From JAYOEY01 sp038120295 (GTDB lineage: Bacteria; Pseudomonadota; Alphaproteobacteria; MPNO01; UBA2964), in contig JAYOLL010000021.1 of NCBI GenBank assembly GCA_038120295.1, positions 6,118 to 70,117 of the forward strand: a stretch of 64,000 nucleotides of DNA, read 5' to 3'. A model generated the notes under the pieces. That model saw nothing but the letters and a program-made list of their open reading frames with translations. It made no database searches and was not told the DNA's origin. Below, in pieces: positions 8,682 through 18,814 of the stretch. A program made the position numbers and the translations under genes. Numbering within the stretch: the stretch's first letter is position 1; each line of letters opens with the position of its first letter.

Positions 8682-10022
8682 TCAACTCCCCGGCGACGCG
8701 GGTTTCAGGTTTAACACCTCAAGCGCTTCGGCAATCGGAACGAACAGATTCAGCGCTTGGGCGTGCTGGCCGACAATACTGGCAACGCTAATCCCGAGGA
8801 CATTGCCATATGCATCAAGCAAGGGACCACCGCTGTTGCCTGGCGAAATGCTCGCATCCGATTGAATGAACGACAGTCCGGTCCGGGGGTCGGCCCTTAT
8901 GGCGCTGACGACGCCCGAAGTAACGGTGGACTGAAGACCTTCCTGCAACGGCGTTCCGACGACATAAACGCGTTCCGTCGGCTTGGGCGCGTCGAGGCGA
9001 AGAGGCAGGAAGGATGGAAAACGAAGAGCAACACGCACGAGAGCTACATCCCGCAAAGCGCTTCGGGCGACCACCCTGCCTTCTGCAAGCAGGCCGTTGT
9101 TGAGTACAACGCTGACGCGTTCCGACTGGCCGACAACATGTTCGTTTGTCAGGATAAGACCGTCCTCGCTGATTGCGAAACCGGACCCATGGGAAGCGCC
9201 GAGCCGAACCGTGACAACTGCCGGCAGCACCTGTCCGATCCCCCGCGCCAGAGGTCTGTCGCTAACCTTTTTGCCGACAAAACTCATGCTAGCGGGCTTG
9301 ACTGGAGCTTTGGTCGAAGCGCTTTTTCCGGAAGCGATTCTTACGAAACGCGAGTCCGCCAGCATGCCCTCCGCGGCATGGGCGAACGCCTCGTGAAAGG
9401 CCAGAATGATACCGTCGCGCTTGGACTGAACCTGCTTGTAATAACCCCTGGTCGGCAGTCTGAGGATTTCGCGCTGCTGTAGGCTGGAAAACACCGTCCA
9501 CTCGACCTCCACATACATTTCGCCCGAAAAACGGTCCTGCGGCCGACCATCCCACCAGTGATGCGCTTCGCAGAAATTACCGAGAATTTTCGTTATTCTC
9601 GCATCCAGAAGATATTCTGCGGACTGCGCCGCCTTGGAGCGCTGGAACAAGCGAGCGGGGTCGCCGACAACGTTCAACCCCGTGGCCCTTGTAGCCCGAT
9701 AGAAGACCTCGCCGAGTTCGGTACTCCAGTTCCCCAGATACGAGCTTCCCGCCGACCATTCGATCACGGAATTGTTCCGGTGCCGGGCATTGCAGAACGT
9801 TCCTTCCGTCCCCGGAACACCGTTCATTGGAAAATGGGCGATCGGCGTTCCGCGCCTTATATTTGCGACTACTCCCTCTAGCGCAAATGATGGTAAAGCG
9901 CTTTGGCTGTTCTCAAGCTGCAACGCTCCTGTCTGGGAAACTCTCGGTATTTCCATACGGGAAGTCAGATTGCATCCCGATGCCAGAACCCCCAGCCCTA
10001 GCCATAACAGACCAGCTTTCAT
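8682..10022 (-). CDS. Lipoprotein-anchored HtrA/S1C-type serine protease
   Basis: The 446-residue product has a lipoprotein signal (MKAGLLWLGLGVLASGC, lipidated Cys17). A domain of about 200 residues that I cannot assign follows. The C-terminal trypsin-like domain has a full catalytic triad: H295 in TNEHVV, D325 in RDVALV and S397 in SPGNSGGPL. This matches the protease core of DegP/HtrA proteins, but no PDZ domain follows; the protein ends about 50 residues after the serine. Residues 48-230 contain YLLDARIT and EMYVEVEWTVFS, suggesting a beta-rich lipoprotein domain. It should act in the periplasm, anchored to a membrane. It converges on ychF with only 9 bases between stops. Substrates are unknown. 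Confidence 0.85.
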   Translation of the reverse strand: MKAGLLWLGLGVLASGCNLTSRMEIPRVSQTGALQLENSQSALPSFALEGVVANIRRGTPIAHFPMNGVPGTEGTFCNARHRNNSVIEWSAGSSYLGNWSTELGEVFYRATRATGLNVVGDPARLFQRSKAAQSAEYLLDARITKILGNFCEAHHWWDGRPQDRFSGEMYVEVEWTVFSSLQQREILRLPTRGYYKQVQSKRDGIILAFHEAFAHAAEGMLADSRFVRIASGKSASTKAPVKPASMSFVGKKVSDRPLARGIGQVLPAVVTVRLGASHGSGFAISEDGLILTNEHVVGQSERVSVVLNNGLLAEGRVVARSALRDVALVRVALRFPSFLPLRLDAPKPTERVYVVGTPLQEGLQSTVTSGVVSAIRADPRTGLSFIQSDASISPGNSGGPLLDAYGNVLGISVASIVGQHAQALNLFVPIAEALEVLNLKPASPGS

Positions 10023-10082
10023 GTTCGCTCTCCATCCGTGCGTTCCATGCGCACTGACCCTGGATATCGGTGATTCTCTAAA

Positions 10083-10116
10083 TCGTAGAATTAATAATCA
10101 TAAATATACCTTAAGG
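10083..10116. promoter_or_regulatory. AT-rich divergent promoter region
   Basis: The 251-base gap between the protease gene (minus) and the dienelactone hydrolase gene (plus) holds a short AT-rich block (AGAATTAATAATCATAAATA...) in otherwise GC-rich sequence. It is the best candidate for one or both divergent promoters. I see no clear -35/-10 pair and no operator. The rest of the gap shows no coding or RNA feature. Confidence 0.3.
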
Positions 10117-10273
10117 TGGTACCCGGCCGTCAAATTTATAGGAATGACAGCCTATTTCGCTGATCGACACCGCGTTGCGCGCCCTGTCATAAGACGATAA
10201 AACCTTCCCGATATTTTGGCGCTCGTCCAAATGAGGGCGAGCGATTTCTCGTAATCGAACCAGGGAGAAGACA

Positions 10274-10945
10274 ATGGGAAGCATGATCGAACTGACCACA
10301 AGCGACGGCCATACGCTGGGCGCCTACAAGGCTGAACCGTCGGGCACGCCCAAGGGCGGCGTTGTCGTCATTCAGGAGATCTTCGGCGTCAACCAGCACA
10401 TCAAGAACGTCGCCGACCAGTATGCGGCCGCCGGCTATCTGGCGATCGCGCCGGCGTTGTTCGACCGCGTCGAGAAGGGCCTCGAGCTCGGCTACGGCCA
10501 GGAAGATTTCGGCAAGGGCCGCGATACCCGCGGCGCTTTGGACAATAACGGCATTCAGGCCGACGTTCAGGCCTCGATCAACGAGGCGTCGTCGGCCGGC
10601 AAGGTCGGGGTGGTCGGGTACTGTTTCGGCGGGTTCGTCACCTGGCTTGCGGCAACAAGCTGTGACGGCGTCTCCGCGGCATCCTGCTATTACGGCGGCG
10701 GCATCCACGCCATGAAGGACGCCACCCCGAAATGCCCGGTGCAGTTCCATTTCGGTGACAAGGACGGCGGCATTCCGCTCAGCCAGGTCTCCGACATCAA
10801 GGAAGCGCAGCCCGATGTCCCCTGCTTCGTTTACGACGATGCGGGTCACGGCTTCTGCTGCGACGACCGCGAAAGCTTCAACGCCGGCGCGTGCCAGCGT
10901 GCCCGTGAACGGACGCTTGCACTTTTCGGCGAGAATGTCGGCTGA
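10274..10945 (+). CDS. Dienelactone hydrolase family protein
   Basis: This is a cytoplasmic alpha/beta hydrolase of the dienelactone hydrolase family, which opens lactones such as dienelactone in chlorocatechol breakdown. Many members act on other esters. The 223-residue product has the cysteine nucleophile C117 in GYCFGG, D164 in FGDKDGGIP and H192 in DAGHGF, plus E35 in IQEIFGVN that activates the cysteine in this family. Length matches the 230-residue norm. The ATG has a GGGAG site. It is a single-gene transcript bounded by a strong terminator at 10971-11000. No aromatic-ring genes adjoin it, so the substrate cannot be named. Confidence 0.9.
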   Translation: MGSMIELTTSDGHTLGAYKAEPSGTPKGGVVVIQEIFGVNQHIKNVADQYAAAGYLAIAPALFDRVEKGLELGYGQEDFGKGRDTRGALDNNGIQADVQASINEASSAGKVGVVGYCFGGFVTWLAATSCDGVSAASCYYGGGIHAMKDATPKCPVQFHFGDKDGGIPLSQVSDIKEAQPDVPCFVYDDAGHGFCCDDRESFNAGACQRARERTLALFGENVG

Positions 10946-10970
10946 TATCGGCAACAACCGAAAACAAAGA

Positions 10971-11000
10971 AAACCCCGGGCTTTGCCCGGGGTTTTTTTT
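10971..11000 (+). terminator. Strong rho-independent terminator
   Basis: A perfect 8-base stem (CCCCGGGC / GCCCGGGG) with a TTT loop is followed by eight T residues, 25 bases after the dienelactone hydrolase stop. This is the clearest intrinsic terminator in the window for the plus strand. Confidence 0.92.
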
Positions 11001-11059
11001 GTCGGGGAAATGGCGCAAATTTAGAAATTGATAAGGTTAATGGAAGATTCTATCGGCAG

Positions 11060-12484
11060 TTGAAATCCAGCGCCTCGGCGTGCAAAGACGTTTCATTACC
11101 GGGTTCGGGCGGGAATTTGCTGCGTTCGCTGAAAATCAAGTTCATCCTGCTGCTTTTGCTGGGCGGCACAGTCGCAGGCGTCATTGGCCTCTGGCTGACC
11201 CACGAAGCCGCCAATAAGGAGCTGGACGAAAGACTCAGGGTCCGGGCGGAAACGCTGGCGAGCGCCATCAACCACACAGCGATGGTGAGGTCGAGCTGGT
11301 CAACAATCCAGCATGTCATCGACGAAATCGTCCGCGAACAGCACCGCGCACAGCAGGCAACTGACGTCGCTCCCGCTGCGGGTCATCTCCACGCGAGCTC
11401 GCCGGGAGAGTACCGGGGGGCCATCCTGGTCAGGGTCAGCCGGGCAGCCACGTCCCGCAGCGCCTTCGCCATCGACCGGCAATACGCCGGCGGTATCCTG
11501 GCGTCGATCCTGGTTATTCTGCTGGTCGCCCTTGTCACGCTGAAACATCTGGTTCTGACCCCTCTCCAATCGATCAGGAATGTCATCGACCGCCGCAACG
11601 CCGGCGACACCGAAGCGCGCATAACGCTGGACCGCAAGGACGAGCTCGCCGCCGTCGCACAGGCGCTCAATGCGACGCTCGACAAGGGGGATGAATAGGG
11701 GCGGGAGCTGATGCGGATCAACAGCCAGTTGACGCAATCCGTCATCCGGTCCGAGACGGCCAGCATTGCGAAATCGGAGTTCCTGGCCAATATGAGTCAC
11801 GAACTTCGAACACAGCTGAATGCCGTCATCGGGTTTTCCGAAGTCATCCGGGAGCAAACCTTTGGTCCCGTCGGCAACAGCAAATATATCGCCTACGCGG
11901 ACGACATTCAGGCCGCCGGGAAGCACCTTCTTCAACTGATCAACGATATTCTGGATATCTCAAAGATCGAGGCGGAGAAAGAAGAGCTAAACGAAGGACT
12001 CCTTGCAGTCGGCGACCTGGTGCAATCATCGCTTTCCATCGTAAGGGGCCAGGCGGACAAGAACAGGATCGCGATCGAGGTCGATCTTGAAGATCCAATT
12101 CCACCGCTGAACGGCGACGAAAGGAAACTCCGCCAGGCGCTGATCAACGTGCTGAGCAACGCCGTCAAGTTCACGCCGGAAGACGGCAGGATATCAGTAC
12201 GATCCTGGTGCCGGCAGGATAGCGGGCTCGTCATTCAAATCGCCGATACGGGGATCGGGATCGCCCCGGAAGACATTCCCAAGGCGCTGTCCCAGTTCGG
12301 TCAGGTAGACAGCGATCTGAACCGCTCTTACCAGGGAACCGGGCTGGGCCTGCCACTGACGAAGGCTCTGGTAGAAATGCACGGCGGTTCGTTCGACCTG
12401 CAGAGCCGCGTCGGCGCCGGCACGACGGTCACGATCAGGCTGCCGGCCTCGCGCGTTGCCTCCGGCGACGGACTGGCGGCCTGA
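11060..12484 (+). pseudogene. Membrane sensor histidine kinase split by an in-frame amber codon
   Basis: Two frames in register (11060-11695 and 11711-12484) together encode one kinase, separated only by TAG at 11696-11698. The first part has two membrane segments (about residues 24-45 and 143-165) around a short sensor loop, then a HAMP-like stretch ending TLDKGDE. The second part has the dimerisation helix with phospho-acceptor SHELRT, an N box (ALINVLSNAVKFTP), G1 (DTGIGIAPEDI) and G2 (GTGLGLPL). The H box reads HELRTQLNAV, with Gln in place of the near-invariant Pro. No ATG precedes the first membrane helix; only TTG codons (11060, 11116) are available. Decay, a sequencing error or amber readthrough are all possible. 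A restart at ATG 11711 would give a soluble kinase core. Confidence 0.75.
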
Positions 12485-12498
12485 CCGGGGACTCCCGT

Positions 12499-14517
12499 TT
12501 AACGTAAAGCGGCAGCGATATTGCCGCCATCGACGGTTATTACCGCCCCGGTCGTCGCCTCCGAAAGCGCCAAATCGACAAATGCCCGGCCGACATCGTT
12601 GGCCGTAACTTCCCGCCCCAGCAGATTCCCTGACATGTAATCGGATTCGCTGAGACCACGCGCAGCCGACCGTTCGGCGATCATCCGGTCGGTCAGGAGA
12701 CCGGTACGAATTCGATCGGCGTTGACGGCGTTCGACCGGATTCCGTCCGCCCCGTGATCGAGCGCATACTGACGCATCAGAAAGAGCGTCGCCGCCTTGG
12801 GGAGGCCGTAGGGCCCGAAATCTTTACCCGGATTGACCGCCTGCTTCGACGTATTGAACAGCAGGCAGCCGCCGAGCCCCTGCGCCTTCATGATCGAAAC
12901 GGCGGCCTGCGCAACGCGCTGATGACCGTAGAAATTCAGCTCGAAACTTTTCCGGAGGATCTTTTCGTCGACCTCGCCGATCCGCCCCTGCCAGGCGGCC
13001 CCGGCATTCGAGACCACGACATCGACTCCGCCGAACCGTTCGCAGACCTCCGCGAAGGCGCGCGTTACCGATTTCGGATCGGTAACGTCGCAGACGATTC
13101 CGTCCGGTTCAGGCGCCATATCGAGCACAGCGACCGTCGCGCCTTCGGCGGCGAACGCCTTAGCTGTCGCAGCGCCAATGCCCGACGCCCCGCCGGTAAC
13201 CGCTACAATGCGGCGGGCCAGCGGTTTTTCTGCCGACTTTCCTAGCTTGGCCTGCTCCAGCGACCAGTATTCGATATCGAAGATGTCTGCTTCGGGAATC
13301 GATTGGAATTTTCCGAGCCGTTCGGCCTCCGAGATAACCCGCAACGTCGTCTCGGCAAGATCCGCGGCCACCGAGGCCGCACCAGCGGAGTTGCCGAGCC
13401 CGAAAACGCCGACGCCCTGAACGAGGATAACCCGCGGCATCGGGTCGAGCTGTTTCTTGATGCCTTTGAGACGCTTGTTATTGCGCTCGAAATATTTCAC
13501 GTAATCGGCGGCGTATTTCGATACAGCCTTTTCTGCCGTGCGCCGGAACGCGTCCAGCTTGCCTGCTTCAGGCTCGGGCAGGATCAGTGGCTCGGGCTTG
13601 GTACGGATGACATGGTCGGGCGTCACCGGACCTGTCGTCGCGATGCGCCTGATCTCGGACCGGGCGAGATAGTCTTTGATCGCCTTCGATGTCCGGAAGT
13701 CCATCACCATGCGCTTGCAGCCCGCCGCCTCATCAGCAGTAAGGCCGCGCAGGATTGGGGCGATATCGGCCGCCTTCGCGATGCGTCTCGGCGCCATAGC
13801 AGCCTTTTTTACAACGGCGACCGGCTTCGCCTGCGCGAGGCGCTTTTCCGCCTGCGTCACCAGCGAAATCATCCGCTCGTAGGCTTCATGCGCCGTTTCG
13901 CCGAACGAGAAAATACCGTGCTTGAGCAGGATCAGCCCTTCGACATCGGGGTGTTTTTCCCACGCCGCCGCACAGGCCTGCGCAAGATCGAAACCCGGCA
14001 TGATATAGGGCACCAGCGCCACGCGATCGCCCCAGATATCATTGCTGATCCTGTCGCCGTCCGGCTGGTCGGTAACCGACAGCACGGCGTCGGAATGGGT
14101 GTGGTCGACGAATTTGTGCGGCAGGAAGGCATGCAACAGCGTTTCCACCGACGGGTTGGGCGCGGTCGAATCCAGCAGCGCGCTGCGCTGCGCGTTGACC
14201 ATGTCTTCGTCGGACAGTTTCTTCAGCTTGCGCAGCCGGCGGATGGCATCGAGCCGCACCGCCGGCAGGCCGGGAGGTTCGATATCGCCCATGTCCCAGC
14301 CCGAGCCCTTGACGCAGAGTACGTCGATCTGGTCGCCGGTGATTTCCGCCATACGGGTCTTCACCGAGGTATTGCCGCCGCCATGCAGCACGAGGCGCGG
14401 GTCACCGCCCAGAAGCCGCGTGGTGTAAACACGCAGGGCGAGGTCTTCGCCGACGCCCTGTTTCGCATAGGCCCGTATCGCCGATTTCGCATCCGCGTTC
14501 GACCAGAGTGATTTCAT
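12499..14517 (-). CDS. Bifunctional class II aldolase / short-chain dehydrogenase
   Basis: The 672-residue product fuses two enzymes. Residues about 1-235 are a zinc class II aldolase with GGGNTS (46-51), metal ligands H139 and H141 in HTHSD, and H200 in LLKHGIF. Residues about 433-672 are an SDR with the NAD(P) motif TGGASGIG (441-448), S557, Y570 and K574. The architecture matches RhaD/YuxG-type proteins known from rhamnulose-1-phosphate cleavage and lactaldehyde oxidation. The start is fixed by a 4-base ATGA overlap with mtnA (14514-14517); the longer upstream frame is inside mtnA. Being coupled to mtnA and downstream of mtnP argues for 5-methylthioribulose-1-phosphate as the aldol substrate, with the SDR acting on the resulting aldehyde. 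That assignment is inference. Confidence 0.88.
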   Translation of the reverse strand: MKSLWSNADAKSAIRAYAKQGVGEDLALRVYTTRLLGGDPRLVLHGGGNTSVKTRMAEITGDQIDVLCVKGSGWDMGDIEPPGLPAVRLDAIRRLRKLKKLSDEDMVNAQRSALLDSTAPNPSVETLLHAFLPHKFVDHTHSDAVLSVTDQPDGDRISNDIWGDRVALVPYIMPGFDLAQACAAAWEKHPDVEGLILLKHGIFSFGETAHEAYERMISLVTQAEKRLAQAKPVAVVKKAAMAPRRIAKAADIAPILRGLTADEAAGCKRMVMDFRTSKAIKDYLARSEIRRIATTGPVTPDHVIRTKPEPLILPEPEAGKLDAFRRTAEKAVSKYAADYVKYFERNNKRLKGIKKQLDPMPRVILVQGVGVFGLGNSAGAASVAADLAETTLRVISEAERLGKFQSIPEADIFDIEYWSLEQAKLGKSAEKPLARRIVAVTGGASGIGAATAKAFAAEGATVAVLDMAPEPDGIVCDVTDPKSVTRAFAEVCERFGGVDVVVSNAGAAWQGRIGEVDEKILRKSFELNFYGHQRVAQAAVSIMKAQGLGGCLLFNTSKQAVNPGKDFGPYGLPKAATLFLMRQYALDHGADGIRSNAVNADRIRTGLLTDRMIAERSAARGLSESDYMSGNLLGREVTANDVGRAFVDLALSEATTGAVITVDGGNIAAALR

Positions 14518-15614
14518 CGATTGATCCTTCTTTCCGGATACAGTCCCAGCAGCCCGCCGGCGCTGGCAGCGCATACGCCGCGTTCGGTGATCAGTCCGGT
14601 CACCAGCCGCGCCGGCGTCACGTCGAAAGCATAATTCACCGCCGGGCTCGTCTCGGGCGTCAGGCGGACCGTTTCGATCTCTCCCGCCGCCGTCTGCCCG
14701 GCGATATGCGTTACTTCCTTTTCCGCACGTTCCTCGATGGGGATCTCGCGCCCGTCGGCGATCGTCCAGTCGATCGTGGGACCCGGCAGCCCGACATAGA
14801 ACGGCACGCCGTTATCCTGCGCCGCGAGCGCCTTCAGGTAGGTGCCGATCTTGTTGCACACATCCCCGCCCGCCGTGGTGCGGTCGGTGCCGGTGATCAG
14901 CATATCGACCTTCCCCTGCTGCATGACATGCCCCCCCGCATTGTCGACGATAACGTGGTGCGGCACGCCGTGCTGGCCAAGCTCCCAGGCGGTCAAAGAC
15001 GCCCCCTGGTTGCGCGGCCGCGTCTCGTCGACCCAGACATGGAGCGGGATACCTTCCTCATGCGCGCGGTAGATCGGCGCCGTGGCCGTGCCCCAGTCGA
15101 CGGTTGCCAGCCAGCCGGCATTGCAATGCGTCATGATCTCGACCGGACGGTCCCTGCCTGCCGCTTCCCAGGCCGCGCGGATCAGCGCCAGCCCGTGATC
15201 GCCGATGGAACGGCAGATATCGACATCCTCGTCGCAGATCTCCGCCGCGCGGGCGTAGGAGGCTTCGGCCCTGTCCTTCGGCGGAAGCTCGACGATACGG
15301 GTGCGTATGTCGTCGACCGCCCAGCGAAGATTGACCGCAGTCGGTCGCGTCGCCATCAGCCGCCGGGCGGCATCCTCGAGATTTTCGTCGGACGGGTCTT
15401 CACGCATCGCCAGCGCCACCCCGTAGGCCGCTGTTGCCCCGATCAGCGGCGCGCCGCGCACCAGCATGGCGCTGATCGCATGCGCCGCTTCATCGACCGT
15501 ACGGAGCCGTATGGTGACGAATTCGTGCGGCAGGCGCGTCTGATCGATAATCCCGACGCTCTCACCGTCTTCGTCGAGCCAGATTGTACGGTAAGGGAAG
15601 CCGTCGACATTCAT
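14514..15614 (-). CDS. mtnA: S-methyl-5-thioribose-1-phosphate isomerase
   Basis: MtnA converts 5-methylthioribose 1-phosphate to 5-methylthioribulose 1-phosphate in methionine salvage. The 366-residue product has the eIF2B-like fold signatures: RGAPLIGATAAYG near residue 53, catalytic C164 in THCNAGWLA and D244 in GTDRTTAGGDVCNKIGTY. Length is typical. Its stop overlaps the ATG of the aldolase/SDR gene, so the two are translationally coupled. About 140 bases with a REP-like element separate it from mtnP upstream, and that element's arm appears to supply its ribosome site. Later Yang-cycle genes (mtnB, mtnC, mtnD) are not in the window. Confidence 0.94.
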   Translation of the reverse strand: MNVDGFPYRTIWLDEDGESVGIIDQTRLPHEFVTIRLRTVDEAAHAISAMLVRGAPLIGATAAYGVALAMREDPSDENLEDAARRLMATRPTAVNLRWAVDDIRTRIVELPPKDRAEASYARAAEICDEDVDICRSIGDHGLALIRAAWEAAGRDRPVEIMTHCNAGWLATVDWGTATAPIYRAHEEGIPLHVWVDETRPRNQGASLTAWELGQHGVPHHVIVDNAGGHVMQQGKVDMLITGTDRTTAGGDVCNKIGTYLKALAAQDNGVPFYVGLPGPTIDWTIADGREIPIEERAEKEVTHIAGQTAAGEIETVRLTPETSPAVNYAFDVTPARLVTGLITERGVCAASAGGLLGLYPERRINR

Positions 15615-15625
15615 TGGCGGAGATA

Positions 15626-15730
15626 CCCCCTCCCTAACCCTCCCCCGCCAGCGGGGGAGAGAATCCCATCAGTGCGACGGCATCGTCTGAGCTCCCTCCC
15701 CCAATTCTGGGGGAGGGTCGGGGTGGGGGT
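15626..15730. repeat. REP-like composite inverted repeat between mtnP and mtnA
   Basis: The segment has outer arms that are near-perfect inverted copies (CCCCCTCCCTAACCCTCCCC at 15626-15645 and its complement, 17 of 20 matching, at 15711-15730). Nested inside are two hairpins: CTCCCCCGCCAGCGGGGGAG (15640-15659) and CCTCCCCCAATTCTGGGGGAGG (15695-15716). This is the form of the extragenic palindromic elements common in alphaproteobacteria. On the minus strand its distal edge reads GGAGGGGG, 11 bases before the mtnA ATG, so the element provides the Shine-Dalgarno sequence. Confidence 0.8.
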
Positions 15731-15753
15731 TAACCGATGAATGCAAAACTCAC

Positions 15754-16647
<894 letters not shown>

Positions 16648-16660
16648 CGCGTGAAATCCC

Positions 16661-16697
16661 TAAAAGAAAACCGGCGGTAGTCGCCTACCGCCGGTTC
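16661..16697 (-). terminator. Rho-independent terminator of petABC
   Basis: On the minus strand a 12-base stem (AACCGGCGGTAG / CTACCGCCGGTT) is followed by TTTTCTTTTA, about 45 bases after the petC stop. It separates the bc1 operon from mtnP, which starts just downstream at 16647. Confidence 0.9.
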
Positions 16698-16740
16698 TTG
16701 TCCTACAGGACCGAGCCCTGATCAAGAGCGGGATAGGCGT

Positions 16741-17502
16741 CTAGTGCTTGATGTCCTTCCAGACCTTGCGCTTGACGGCGTAGAGCATGCCGGTCAGCAC
16801 GATCAGGAACAGGATCGCCTTGATGCCGATGCGCTTGCGGTCTTCAAGTTCGGGCTCCGCCGCCCAGGTCAGGAAGGTGGTTACATCGCGCGCCATCTGG
16901 GACACGGTTGCCTTGGTCTTGTCGGCGTATTCGACACCGTCCTCGCTCAGCGGCGCCGGCATAGCGATCTGGTGACCGGGGAAATAGACGTTATAGGCCA
17001 TCCCCTCCGCCATCTTGACGTCTTTGGGCGGCGTTTCCTTGTAGCCGGTCAGCAGCGCGTACAGATAATCCGCACCGCCGACCCGCGCCTTGACCATCAG
17101 GGACAGGTCCGGCGGCAACGCGCCGCTATTCGAAGCGCGTGCTGCCTGGGGGTTAGGGAACGGGCTGACGAACTTGTCGCTCGGCCGCGCGGGACGGGTA
17201 AACATCTCGCCCTCGTCATTCGGCCCATCCCGAACTTCTTTCTCGGCCGCGATTTCTTTGACCTCGGCTTCCGTGAAGCCGATATCCATCAGGTTGCGGT
17301 AAGCGACGAGCCGCAGCGAATGGCAGGCAGCGCAAGCCTCCCGGTAGACCTGCAGGCCGCGGCGCAGAGCCCCACGGTCATACGTCCCGAACAGGCCCTG
17401 ATGCGCCCATTTTTCCGCAGGCGGTGCGACGACATCGCCGGCGGCCTGTGCGCCGGTTGCGGTCGCGAAAACGAGGGCGGCGCTGAGGAGCAGCTTTTTC
17501 AT
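16741..17502 (-). CDS. petC: Cytochrome c1 of the bc1 complex
   Basis: Cytochrome c1 carries electrons from the Rieske centre to soluble or membrane cytochrome c. The 253-residue product has a Sec signal peptide (about residues 1-20, ending AQA), the covalent heme site C57-AA-C60-H61 and a methionine-containing region near PGHQIAMPAPL for the sixth ligand. A C-terminal anchor helix (GIKAILFLIVLTGMLYAV) and basic cytoplasmic end follow. Its ATG overlaps the petB stop by one base. It is the last gene of petABC, before the terminator at 16661-16697. Confidence 0.96.
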   Translation of the reverse strand: MKKLLLSAALVFATATGAQAAGDVVAPPAEKWAHQGLFGTYDRGALRRGLQVYREACAACHSLRLVAYRNLMDIGFTEAEVKEIAAEKEVRDGPNDEGEMFTRPARPSDKFVSPFPNPQAARASNSGALPPDLSLMVKARVGGADYLYALLTGYKETPPKDVKMAEGMAYNVYFPGHQIAMPAPLSEDGVEYADKTKATVSQMARDVTTFLTWAAEPELEDRKRIGIKAILFLIVLTGMLYAVKRKVWKDIKH

Positions 17503-18800
17503 CAGGCTTTCTCCATCGGCTTGGTTGCGGCCCCGGTGGTACTGTCCCCGCCGCCAAGCACCGGTTCGTTGATGCTGGCCGGTACGGGCCTGGTTTTTTC
17601 AAACTTGGCCAGCAGCGGGGTGATCACCAGGAAATGCGCGAAGTAATATGCCGTTGCCGCCTGGGAGATCCATGTCCAAGGCTCTTCGGCAGGCTTGGCG
17701 CCGCACAGCCCCAGAATGAAGCAGTCGATCACGAACAGCCAGAAGAACCACATATAGAGCGGGCGGAACTTCGCGCTGCGGACCTTGCTGAAATCAAGCC
17801 AGGGCAGCACGAACAGCACTGCAATCGACCCGAACATGGCCAGCACGCCGGCCAGCTTGGCCGACATCAGCCACGAAATCGGCAGATAGATCAGCGCATC
17901 CGCCGTGAACGACCGCAGGATCGCGTAAAACGGCAGGAAATACCATTCGGGCACGATATGCGGCGGCGTGGCCAGCGGATTGGCCTGGATGTAATTGTCC
18001 GGATGGCCGAGGAAGTTCGGCGCGAAGAACACGAACCCGGCATAGAAGATCAGGAACACGCCCAGCCCGAACAGATCCTTGACCGTGTAGTACGGGTGGA
18101 ACGGGATCGAATCCTGCGGTCCCTTGGTGTCGATGCCGAGCGGGTTGCTCGATCCATGCTGATGCAGCGCGAGAATATGCACGACGACGATGCCGACGAT
18201 CACGAACGGCATCAGGTAATGCAGGCTGAAGAACCGGTTGAGCGTCGGGTTATCGACCGAGAAGCCGCCCCACAGCCAGGTGACGATGGAGTCGCCGATG
18301 ATCGGAATGGCCGAGAACAGGTTGGTGATCACGGTCGCGCCCCAGAAGCTCATCTGGCCCCAGGGCAGCACGTAGCCCATGAAGGCGGTCGCCATCATGC
18401 AAAGCAGGATCACGACGCCCAGCATCCACAGCAATTCGCGCGGCGACTTGTAGGAGCCGTAATACATGCCGCGGAAGATATGGATAAAGACGACGATAAA
18501 GAAGGCTGACGCGCCGTTCATATGCATGTAGCGGATCAGCCAGCCGTAATTGACGTCCCGCATGATGCGCTCGACAGAATCGAAAGCGTAATTGACGTGC
18601 GGCGTGTAATGCATCGCCAGCACGATCCCGGTCGCGATCATGAGAACCAGCACGATCCCGGCCAGCGAGCCGAAATTCCACCAGTAGCTCAGGTTCTTGG
18701 GAGTCGGGTACTCATGCAGCTCGTGCTGCATGAAGGTGAACACCGGCAAACGGTGATCGATCCATTTGACGATCGGATTCTGGAACGTGGGTGTAGCCAT
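17502..18800 (-). CDS. petB: Cytochrome b of the bc1 complex
   Basis: Cytochrome b holds the two b hemes and both quinone sites of complex III. The 432-residue product is an integral membrane protein of about eight helices. Candidate heme ligands are H93 and H107 in helix B and H194 and H208 in helix D, with the expected spacings. The Qo-site PEWY motif is present in VPEWYFLPFYAILRS, and the GYVLPWGQMSFWGATVI segment is nearly invariant in the family. It is a full-length (unsplit) proteobacterial form. Confidence 0.97.
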   Translation of the reverse strand: MATPTFQNPIVKWIDHRLPVFTFMQHELHEYPTPKNLSYWWNFGSLAGIVLVLMIATGIVLAMHYTPHVNYAFDSVERIMRDVNYGWLIRYMHMNGASAFFIVVFIHIFRGMYYGSYKSPRELLWMLGVVILLCMMATAFMGYVLPWGQMSFWGATVITNLFSAIPIIGDSIVTWLWGGFSVDNPTLNRFFSLHYLMPFVIVGIVVVHILALHQHGSSNPLGIDTKGPQDSIPFHPYYTVKDLFGLGVFLIFYAGFVFFAPNFLGHPDNYIQANPLATPPHIVPEWYFLPFYAILRSFTADALIYLPISWLMSAKLAGVLAMFGSIAVLFVLPWLDFSKVRSAKFRPLYMWFFWLFVIDCFILGLCGAKPAEEPWTWISQAATAYYFAHFLVITPLLAKFEKTRPVPASINEPVLGGGDSTTGAATKPMEKA

Positions 18801-18814
18801 TGTTCTTATCCTTC

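Noticed and set aside
13303..14511. A 402-codon plus-strand frame opposite the aldolase/SDR gene
   Set aside because: The minus-strand gene has aldolase and SDR motifs across this whole range, so the plus frame is a shadow.
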